From Acidobacteriota bacterium (GTDB taxonomy: Bacteria > Acidobacteriota > Terriglobia > Terriglobales > Acidobacteriaceae), in contig JAJZDL010000180.1 in the NCBI GenBank assembly GCA_021851465.1, forward strand, positions 1-5,922: 5,922 bases of DNA. The letters run 5' to 3'. The stretch's first letter is position 1; every line of letters starts with the position of its first letter. A program made the translations under genes and the position numbers. Under the pieces are notes generated by a model that was not told where the DNA came from, did no database searches, and saw only the letters and a program-made list of their open reading frames with translations. Positions 1 through 5,042 of this stretch are shown here, in pieces.

Positions 1-375
1 TTCGTCGCGCATCGATTCGCCGCGCACCTCCAGCGCGAAGACATCGCGGTTGCCGATGATGTCGGCGAGCGAGATGCTCTCGGCCATCTGGACGGCCTCG
101 ATCGGCTGGCCCGCCGCGATGCGGCCCAGCAGCGGCAGGCGGTCGAAGCCCTTCTTGCTGGAGCGCGGAGGAAGCACGTCGATGGAGCGGCTACGGTTGT
201 GCGCGCGTTGCAGCAGCCCTTTGTTCTGCAGGTTGGTGACGTGTTTGTGAACGGTCGCCAGCGATGAGAGGCCGAGGCCGCCGGCGATCTCCTCGTAGGA
301 GGGCGAGTAACCGTTCTTCTGCGTGAAGTTGCTGAGGAAGTCGATGACCTCTTTTTGCCGCCGCGTAATAGCCAT
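1..375 (-). CDS. lexA: LexA repressor (SOS regulator), 5' part; continues beyond left edge
   Basis: The minus-strand reading frame is open from an ATG at 375 to the window edge and gives 125 residues. LexA represses DNA-damage genes in the cytoplasm and is inactivated by RecA-stimulated self-cleavage. The N-terminus (ITRRQKEVIDFL, then SPSYEEIAGGLGLSSLATV at about 24-42 and HKHVTNLQNKGLL) is the winged helix-turn-helix typical of LexA. The cleavage region follows as LLGRIAAGQPIEA, with the scissile Ala88-Gly89 bond. EVRGESMRDE carries the catalytic Ser121. The catalytic lysine and the rest of the peptidase domain lie outside the window, so intactness cannot be judged. No Shine-Dalgarno precedes the ATG; instead a TACAAT box ends six bases upstream, which suggests a leaderless mRNA. 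The neighbouring GH2 gene is divergent and functionally unrelated. Family identity is very secure. Confidence 0.96.
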   Translation of the reverse strand, partial: MAITRRQKEVIDFLSNFTQKNGYSPSYEEIAGGLGLSSLATVHKHVTNLQNKGLLQRAHNRSRSIDVLPPRSSKKGFDRLPLLGRIAAGQPIEAVQMAESISLADIIGNRDVFALEVRGESMRDE

Positions 376-381
376 GTCCCG

Positions 382-409
382 ATTGTAGCGAATAAATAGC
401 GAACCGCAA
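382..409 (-). promoter_or_regulatory. Predicted lexA promoter (leaderless type)
   Basis: On the minus strand a TTGCGG hexamer (409-404) is followed by a 16-base spacer and TACAAT (387-382). TACAAT matches five of six bases of the sigma-70 -10 consensus; the -35 match is weak (3 of 6). Six bases (CGGGAC) separate TACAAT from the lexA ATG at 375, so transcription would begin at or next to the A of the start codon. There is no convincing ribosome-binding site. Sequence-based prediction only. Confidence 0.6.
390..404. promoter_or_regulatory. Candidate LexA operator (direct repeat, GTTC-N7-ATTC)
   Basis: On the minus strand GTTC and ATTC half-sites are separated by seven bases, inside a larger direct repeat in which TTCGCTA occurs twice with an 11-base period (plus-strand copies at 386-392 and 397-403). 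This resembles the GTTC-N7-GTTC box known for alphaproteobacterial LexA, one base short of perfect. It sits between the predicted -35 and -10 of lexA, where bound repressor would block RNA polymerase. Autoregulation is expected from LexA biology; the box type for this lineage is inferred. Confidence 0.55.
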
Positions 410-583
410 CAGGTTTTGAGGATATTTTGGTTGCCGAAATGGGTTCCTCCCTCGTGGCCGATCTGCTTCCGCACCACCCATGCATCCCCTCAAGCGAACG
501 GAGATGTGGGCGATTGCAACGACCTGACACCCGCTGTGCTGATGACATAGCATGTTGGATAACACGGTTGCCACCACGCCGTT

Positions 584-588
584 GGGAG
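584..588 (+). promoter_or_regulatory. Ribosome-binding site deciding the GH2 TTG start
   Basis: GGGAG lies six A-rich bases before the in-frame TTG at 595. This is an ideal Shine-Dalgarno distance. It supports the TTG as the true start, directly followed by a twin-arginine signal peptide. No comparable site is seen before the in-frame ATG at 427. Confidence 0.75.
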
Positions 589-594
589 AAAAAA

Positions 595-3123
595 TTGTCC
601 GCTCTAACCCGCCGTCAGTTGCTCAAGTCCGGGCTTGCCGCATCCGCCGCTTCGCTCGTCTCTGCCGCACCTTCTGCCGTAGCAGGCGAACCAACGGTTG
701 TCTCAGGCGAAGGCGCTTCGTCCGCCGCAAGCCAGTCTCCAGTTGTTCCCATTGCAACCGCTCGCGAGCGGCTGTTTCTCGATCCGGACTGGAAGTTTGC
801 GTTGGGCAATGCGGATGACCCGAGCAAGGATTTTGGCTGGGGAAAGGCCGCGACCATGTCTACTTTTGCCAAGTCGGGCAACATCGAACAGGCTACCGCA
901 AAGCTGGATGTAAGTTCCTGGAGCGCAGTCAATCTGCCTCACGACTGGGCTGTGGACCTTCCATTTGTAGGAATCGATCACATGGAAAACCACGGTGGCC
1001 ACCCACTTGGCCGGGAATTCCCCGACAGCAGCATCGGGTGGTATCGGAAGAGCTTTCAACTGAACACCGCCGATAAGGGCAAGCGGATCCAGATTGAGTT
1101 CGAAGGCGTGTACGGCAACTGCATCGTATTTCTGAACGGGCACTACATCTTCAACAATTTTTCCGGCTACGCGCCGTTTGTACTGGACGTGACGGACTGG
1201 GTCAATCTGGAGCAACCCAACCTGCTCACCGTTCGCGTAGACGCCACATTCGGCTCTGGTTGGTTCTATGAGGGGGCAGGAATCTACAGGCATGTCTGGC
1301 TGATCAAGACCGATCCGGTACACCTGGTCGAGTGGGGGACCTATGTACGCTCCGAGTTTGACGGCAAGATGGCGAAGGTCAGTCTGGGATCGGAAGTGAG
1401 GAACGACTCAGGCGATCCCAGGCCAGTCTCAGTGATCTGGCATCTCTCCGACTCGACGGACGCAACGGTTGGAATTGCGCGCTCGCAGGCGGCCACAATT
1501 CCCGCATGGAGCGCGCACACTTTTGAAGGCCAGGCCAGCGTCCGCAACCCGAAGCTGTGGTCGCTCGAATCGCCGACGCTCTACCGGGCCAGTGCAACCG
1601 TACACTTCGGCGAGACCGCGTTCGACAGCGATCAGACAACCTTCGGAATTCGCAGTGCTCGCTTTGGCCCGGACAAGGGATTCTTTCTCAATGACAAGCC
1701 GGTAAAAATTTACGGCACCTGCTGTCACCAGGACCACGCGGGCCTGGGCGTTGCGTTGCCGGACCGCATGCAGTACTTTCGCGTGGAGCGGCTGAAGTCG
1801 ATGAACTCGAACGGCATCCGCACCTCACACAATCCACCCACACCCGCTCTGATGGATGCGGCCGACACGCTGGGCATGCTGGTGATGTGCGAGACGCGCA
1901 TGATGGACTCCAACGAAGAGGGACTGGGCCAGTTGGAGCGGATGATTCGAAAGCACCGCAACCATCCCTCCATCATCCTTTGGTCGCTCGGAAACGAAGA
2001 GCCGGAACAGGGTACGGAGCGTGGCGCGAAGATCATCGCTACGATGCTGCGACTTGCCCACCAGTTGGACCCGACCCGCGCCTGCACCGTGGCCATGAAC
2101 TCCGGCTGGGGATCGAGGGTCTCGCAGGAGGTGGATGTTCAGGGATTCAACTATCACTACGAAAACATGGATAGCTTCCATCAGAGCTTTCCGAAGAAGC
2201 CATGCGTTGGCAGTGAGGTATCGGCGGTCCGCGGCACCCGTGGAGTCTACGAGAACGACAAGGTCAATGGCTATGTCATGGACTACGACTATCCGAAGTC
2301 CTTCTCGAACCGGCCTCCTACCACGGTCCACGCGTGGCTTGCCGAGTACGATAAGCGCCCGTGGCTTTCCGGCTTCTTTCTGTGGACGGGCTTCGACTAC
2401 GGTGGCGAGCCGAAGCCGTACGTCTGGCCCAACATCATCTCGACCTCCGGGGCACTGGATTATTGCGGTTTTGCGAAAGACATCTCGTACTACTACAAGT
2501 CCTGCTGGAGTGTCGATCCGGTGCTGCATCTGTTTCCTCACTGGAACTGGCCGGAGAGCAGGCTGGGGCAGCCGATCGATGTGTGGTGCTATACCAACCT
2601 CGAGGCGGTAGAACTCTTCGTCAACGGAAAGAGCCAGGGCGAGCAGAAGGTCGCATTTCACACGCACGTCGAGTGGAAGGTCCCCTACGCTCCGGGTGCG
2701 ATCGAAGTCCGTGGCAGCAAGGGCGGCAAGGTCGTGATGACCGAGAAGCGCGAGACCGTCGGCGCTCCGGCAAAGATTGTCCTGCGGCCCGACCGTGCGA
2801 CGATCAACGCAGACGGCGAGGATGTCGCGGTCGTTACGGTCGAGGTGCAGGACGCGCAAGGGCGGTTCATGCCGATCGCCGACAACGAGATCGCCTTTCA
2901 GATCGCGGGGCCGGGCAAGCTGATCGCCGTGGGGAATGGGTGCCCGAGTAGCCACGAACCGAACAAAGGGCCCAGTCGCAAAGCCTTCATGGGGCTGGCG
3001 CAGGCAGTCGTGCAATCGCTGCCGCGGCAGGGCGCGATCACCGTGCAGGCGTCGTCTGCCGGCCTTGAGCCTGCAACCGTGACGATCCAGACAAACGCAG
3101 TCACGCCACGCCCTGCGGCCTGA
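595..3123 (+). CDS. Tat-exported glycoside hydrolase family 2 (beta-galactosidase type)
   Basis: This 842-residue GH2 enzyme probably removes terminal beta-linked sugars (galactose most likely; glucuronide or mannoside activity cannot be excluded) outside the cytoplasm. The TTG start is chosen because GGGAG lies six bases upstream and because the protein then opens with a Tat signal: TRRQLLK at residues 5-11, an Ala/Ser-rich hydrophobic stretch, and likely cleavage after AVA30. Domains in order are: sugar-binding jelly roll about 50-245 (GWYRKSF from 148; NCIVFLNG ending at 182); Ig-like domain about 247-350; TIM barrel about 350-640 with RTSHNPP from 409, acid/base Glu468 in SLGNEEPEQ, nucleophile Glu541 in VGSEVSAVRG and Trp597 in FLWTGFDYGGEP; a DUF4982-like beta domain about 643-722; and a C-terminal GH2_C5/Ig-like domain about 723-835 (GNGCPSSHEPNKG). 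All key residues are present, so it should be active. It stands alone, with no transporter or regulator beside it. The family is secure; the substrate is inferred. Confidence 0.93.
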   Translation: MSALTRRQLLKSGLAASAASLVSAAPSAVAGEPTVVSGEGASSAASQSPVVPIATARERLFLDPDWKFALGNADDPSKDFGWGKAATMSTFAKSGNIEQATAKLDVSSWSAVNLPHDWAVDLPFVGIDHMENHGGHPLGREFPDSSIGWYRKSFQLNTADKGKRIQIEFEGVYGNCIVFLNGHYIFNNFSGYAPFVLDVTDWVNLEQPNLLTVRVDATFGSGWFYEGAGIYRHVWLIKTDPVHLVEWGTYVRSEFDGKMAKVSLGSEVRNDSGDPRPVSVIWHLSDSTDATVGIARSQAATIPAWSAHTFEGQASVRNPKLWSLESPTLYRASATVHFGETAFDSDQTTFGIRSARFGPDKGFFLNDKPVKIYGTCCHQDHAGLGVALPDRMQYFRVERLKSMNSNGIRTSHNPPTPALMDAADTLGMLVMCETRMMDSNEEGLGQLERMIRKHRNHPSIILWSLGNEEPEQGTERGAKIIATMLRLAHQLDPTRACTVAMNSGWGSRVSQEVDVQGFNYHYENMDSFHQSFPKKPCVGSEVSAVRGTRGVYENDKVNGYVMDYDYPKSFSNRPPTTVHAWLAEYDKRPWLSGFFLWTGFDYGGEPKPYVWPNIISTSGALDYCGFAKDISYYYKSCWSVDPVLHLFPHWNWPESRLGQPIDVWCYTNLEAVELFVNGKSQGEQKVAFHTHVEWKVPYAPGAIEVRGSKGGKVVMTEKRETVGAPAKIVLRPDRATINADGEDVAVVTVEVQDAQGRFMPIADNEIAFQIAGPGKLIAVGNGCPSSHEPNKGPSRKAFMGLAQAVVQSLPRQGAITVQASSAGLEPATVTIQTNAVTPRPAA

Positions 3124-3126
3124 ATT

Positions 3127-3173
3127 GCTTCAGCGAAGCGGAACGTGGGCTGCGCTCGCATCTCTCATGCGAG
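3127..3173 (+). terminator. Hairpins just after the GH2 stop codon; possible 3' end structure
   Basis: Two inverted repeats follow the GH2 stop: GCTTC-AGC-GAAGC at 3127-3139 and a perfect 7-bp stem CTCGCAT/ATGCGAG with a five-base loop at 3155-3173. Neither is followed by a T-run, so they may stabilise the mRNA end or assist factor-dependent termination rather than act as intrinsic terminators. Confidence 0.35.
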
Positions 3174-3237
3174 TAGGCCGAAGTGCGCGGGTTGTTTGAA
3201 CTCCCCCAACCTGCGCCTCTCGGTCAACATGAGGCAG

Positions 3238-3264
3238 GCCAAGGCGTTGGCGCGCAGTTTTTTT
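3238..3264 (+). terminator. Possible intrinsic terminator for GH2 transcript
   Basis: GCCAA-GGCG-TTGGC (3238-3251) forms a 5-bp stem with a four-base loop, and seven consecutive T follow at 3258-3264. The six-base gap between stem and T-run is longer than usual and the stem is short. A second hairpin (CCTG/CAGG plus CCTC/GAGG with a two-base bulge, 3210-3238) lies immediately before it. The T-run overlaps the CCA-encoding end of the opposing tRNA gene, so transcription from GH2 would end just where the tRNA begins on the other strand. Plausible, not certain. Confidence 0.35.
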
Positions 3265-3340
3265 GGTGCGCCCGGAGAGATTCGAACTCCCGACCCTTTG
3301 GTTCGAAGCCAAATGCTCTATCCATCTGAGCTACGGGCGC
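3264..3340 (-). tRNA. tRNA-Arg, anticodon UCG, CCA encoded
   Basis: The minus strand folds as a complete cloverleaf. The acceptor stem pairs GCGCCCG with CGGGCGC. The D-stem is GCTC/GAGC and the anticodon stem is TTTGG/CCAAA around the loop CTTCGAA. The T-arm is GGGAG-TTCGAAT-CTCTC with one G-U pair, and the discriminator is A. The anticodon UCG (3306-3304) reads CGA and, by wobble, other CGN arginine codons. The terminal CCA is encoded at 3266-3264; its last A is the first of seven A's on this strand. It may be transcribed from its own promoter just upstream, or read through from the 85-residue gene that ends 60 bases before it. Confidence 0.97.
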
Positions 3341-3369
3341 ATGGTATGGCGCGAAGAACTGACACGACG

Positions 3370-3375
3370 ATCATA
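3370..3375 (-). promoter_or_regulatory. Possible -10 box for tRNA-Arg
   Basis: TATGAT on the minus strand matches five of six -10 bases and lies 29 bases before the mature tRNA 5' end, leaving a short leader for RNase P to remove. The only -35 candidate, TTCAGA at 3400-3395, has a long 19-base spacer, so the call is tentative. Confidence 0.35.
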
Positions 3376-3400
3376 CAGCCTCGGCGGAGCCATATCTGAA

Positions 3401-3658
3401 TCAAGCCAGGCTTACGGCCTCTTGCGGCGGCGCGATGGCGGAAAGGCCCTCGACGATGTCGATGCCAGCGCGCAGTAGGAGTTGGTGAATAACGGTGCCC
3501 GTAAGACGGCTGGCGTCGTACTCCACGCAGACCGCCTTCTCGCCCTCGCGCAACTCCACGCGACGCACACCGTAGACATCGCGCATCTTGTCGAGAGCAA
3601 GCAGCGTGCGTTCGTTGGGGGCAACAGCGTAGTGGTAGATTGCATCCATTAAAGTCAT
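3401..3658 (-). CDS. Small hypothetical protein, ferredoxin-like (HMA-like) pattern without CxxC
   Basis: I do not recognise a named family for this 85-residue protein. After a short N-terminal strand (AIYHYAV) come a helix (RTLLALDKMRDVY), two strands (RRVELREG and AVCVEYD), a second helix (LTGTVIHQLLLRAGI) and a last strand (DIVEGLS). This beta-alpha-beta-beta-alpha-beta order resembles heavy-metal-associated or related ferredoxin-like domains, but the metal-binding CxxC is absent and the only cysteine lies in a strand. No signal peptide or membrane segment is visible, so it is probably cytoplasmic. The ATG at 3658 is preferred over the ATG at 3649 because TAGAAT lies exactly six bases before it, as at two other genes here. 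It is divergent from the cysJ-like gene across 69 bases. Ordinary coding appearance makes a real gene likely; function is unknown. Confidence 0.75.
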   Translation of the reverse strand: MTLMDAIYHYAVAPNERTLLALDKMRDVYGVRRVELREGEKAVCVEYDASRLTGTVIHQLLLRAGIDIVEGLSAIAPPQEAVSLA

Positions 3659-3664
3659 GGGATG

Positions 3665-3670
3665 ATTCTA
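3665..3670 (-). promoter_or_regulatory. Predicted -10 box of the 85-residue gene (leaderless type)
   Basis: TAGAAT (five of six to consensus) is followed by CATCCC and then the ATG at 3658, so transcription should start at the start codon. No Shine-Dalgarno is present and no good -35 is visible. The box overlaps the palindrome TTCTAGAA (3666-3673). Confidence 0.5.
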
Positions 3671-3715
3671 GAACCTTTTCCCATGTTCTGCGATTCTGGA
3701 TCAATTTGCGGGGAG

Positions 3716-3721
3716 TACAAT
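3716..3721 (+). promoter_or_regulatory. Predicted -10 box of the cysJ-like gene (leaderless type)
   Basis: TACAAT is followed by TTGCCT and the ATG at 3728, the same six-base spacing seen at lexA. A GGGGAG run just before it is too far from the ATG (12 bases) to be a normal Shine-Dalgarno. The weak -35 candidate TTCTGG (3694-3699) has a 16-base spacer. The -35 regions of this promoter and the opposing one abut or overlap near 3693. Confidence 0.5.
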
Positions 3722-3727
3722 TTGCCT

Positions 3728-4939
3728 ATGAGTTCCGTTCAAGAGATGTTATCTGCTGCCGACCGGGCCCCTTCGGATGTGGATGGGACTTCAAAATATA
3801 CCCGCAACAACCCCTACAGTTCCACAGTGGTTTCCAACTATCCACTGAACAGCGAGAACACCGTAAAGGAGACGCGGCACATTGCGTTTGCGCTGGAAGC
3901 GGGCATGACCTATTCGCCGGGGGACTCGCTTGGCGTGCTGCCGGAGTACCGCGCGGAGGCGGTGGCGGAGGTGCTTGCCGCGCTCGGGTTCACCGGTGAG
4001 GCGCGGGTACTGAACTATTACAAGCAGGAGGTCAGCCTTGACGTGGCCATGCGCAGTTGGCTGACGATCGGCAAGCTGACGCGTGGCACGGTGGGGCAGT
4101 ACGCCAAACTGGCAGGCGCGCCGCGCGTGGGCGGGCGCGGATACGATGCGCTGAAGCAGATGTGCGGGCCGGAGAACAAGGAGCGCGCCGAGGAGTACTG
4201 CTGGGGCCGCGAGTTCATCGACCTGATTACGGACTTTCCCGGCGCAGTGACGGACCCGCAGGAGCTCTTCAATGTGCTTCCGCGGTTGGCGGCGCGGCTC
4301 TATTCGATCTCATCCAGCCAGCTTGCGCATCCCAGTGCCGCAGAGACGACGGTGCGCGTCGTGCGTTACAGCTCGCTTGGCCGCGAACGCCAGGGAGTGG
4401 CCAGCGGGGAGTTGGGCGAGCGCGCGGTTGTGGGCGCGGTGCTGCCCATCTTTCTGCACTCGAACCAGAACTTCCGGCTGCCGGAGGACGGCTCGGCCCC
4501 GGTGATCATGATTGGGCCGGGGACTGGAGTTGCGCCCTTCCGCGCGTTTCTGGAGGAGCGCCAGGCCAAGGGCGAGCGTGGGAAAAACTGGCTCTTCTTC
4601 GGCGACCAGCACGAGGCCACCGACTTCCTCTATCGCGAGCAGTGGGCAGCGATGCAGCAGCAGGGAACGCTAACGCGGATGGACACCGCCTTCTCTCGCG
4701 ACCAGCCCCACAAGATTTATGTACAGGACCGCATCCGAGAGAATGCGGCCGAGATCTATGCGTGGCTGCAGGACGGGGCCTACTTCTACGTCTGCGGCGA
4801 TGCGGTCCACATGGCGAAGGCGGTGGAGTCCGCGCTGCTGGATGCGATTGCGCAAGGACTGAACGGCACCCCCGAGCGTGCCGCGGAGTATCTTGCGGTT
4901 ATGAAGCAGCAGAAGCGCTATCAGAGGGACGTCTACTAA
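3728..4939 (+). CDS. cysJ: CysJ-like FAD/NADPH reductase, sulfite reductase alpha-type without flavodoxin domain
   Basis: This 403-residue protein corresponds to the C-terminal two thirds of NADPH-sulfite reductase flavoprotein, which moves electrons from NADPH through FAD towards sulfite reduction in the cytoplasm. The start at 3728 (MSSVQEML) is preferred over the in-frame ATG at 3662 because a TACAAT box lies six bases upstream. Motifs in order are: PGDSLGVLPE at 64-73; FAD-binding RLYSISSS at 190-197; NADPH-binding GPGTGVAPFRAF from 263; FFGDQHEATDFLY; YVCGDAVHMAKAVE from 354; and the CysJ-type C-terminus KRYQRDVY at 396-403, with a terminal aromatic residue that normally stacks on FAD. 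Full-length CysJ is about 600 residues; the missing part is the N-terminal FMN (flavodoxin) domain, and there is no trace of it upstream. It may therefore use a separate flavodoxin/ferredoxin or reduce its partner directly. No hemoprotein (cysI) gene is in the window. Another diflavin-reductase-family role is possible. Confidence 0.88.
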   Translation: MSSVQEMLSAADRAPSDVDGTSKYTRNNPYSSTVVSNYPLNSENTVKETRHIAFALEAGMTYSPGDSLGVLPEYRAEAVAEVLAALGFTGEARVLNYYKQEVSLDVAMRSWLTIGKLTRGTVGQYAKLAGAPRVGGRGYDALKQMCGPENKERAEEYCWGREFIDLITDFPGAVTDPQELFNVLPRLAARLYSISSSQLAHPSAAETTVRVVRYSSLGRERQGVASGELGERAVVGAVLPIFLHSNQNFRLPEDGSAPVIMIGPGTGVAPFRAFLEERQAKGERGKNWLFFGDQHEATDFLYREQWAAMQQQGTLTRMDTAFSRDQPHKIYVQDRIRENAAEIYAWLQDGAYFYVCGDAVHMAKAVESALLDAIAQGLNGTPERAAEYLAVMKQQKRYQRDVY

Positions 4940-4976
4940 GATATTTTCAATTCTGGCATACGCGCGAAAGACCAGG

Positions 4977-5039
4977 CTGTCGCGCAATTCGATGCGCCGC
5001 AGTTTGGGCGTTCATCGCTTCTTTCGGCATCCGCGACAG
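4977..5039. terminator. Strong nested inverted repeats between convergent genes; probable bidirectional terminator
   Basis: The 103-base spacer between the cysJ-like stop and the rfbG stop holds a perfect 8-bp outer repeat, CTGTCGCG (4977-4984) with CGCGACAG (5032-5039). It encloses a hairpin made of CGATG+CGCC (4990-4998) pairing with GGCG and CATCG (5007-5017), with a two-base bulge and an eight-base loop. The structure reads equally on both strands and ends just before the rfbG stop at 5043. There is no clear T-run, so classical intrinsic termination is not certain; roadblock or RNA-end stabilisation are alternatives. Confidence 0.5.
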
Positions 5040-5042
5040 TTG

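Larger units (their letters stand above)
376..594. other. Intergenic region between divergent lexA and GH2 genes
   Basis: The left end holds the lexA promoter and candidate operator. Bases 410-580 hold no clear gene. The frame extends upstream of 595 to an ATG at 427, but the peptide it would encode (residues 1-56) is arginine- and cysteine-rich, has no recognisable features, and would bury the Tat signal internally. No convincing GH2 promoter or sugar-responsive operator could be assigned; CTGACA with CATAGC (about 524-550) is only a weak candidate. Confidence 0.5.

Noticed and set aside
191..577. 128-residue minus-strand frame overlapping the lexA start and its promoter
   Set aside because: It conflicts with the clear LexA frame and its promoter, and shows no family features.
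1825..3015. Long antisense open frame of 396 residues inside the GH2 gene
   Set aside because: Arg/Asp/Val-rich composition with no recognisable motifs; it mirrors the high-GC third codon positions of the GH2 gene.
3130..3312. Minus-strand open frame of 60 residues through the tRNA 3' half (SNQRVGSSNLSG)
   Set aside because: It is the sense-strand translation of the tRNA itself, a common false gene call.
3145..3478. Plus-strand open frames over the tRNA (peptides like PGEIRTPDPLVRSQMLYPSELRA and PERFELPTLWFEAKCSIHLS)
   Set aside because: These are the well-known spurious translations of the reverse complement of a tRNA gene; the cloverleaf explains the sequence fully.
3662..3727. In-frame upstream ATG extension of the cysJ-like gene
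   Set aside because: It would place the TACAAT box inside the coding sequence, nearly abut the start of the divergent gene, has no Shine-Dalgarno and adds residues unlike the family.
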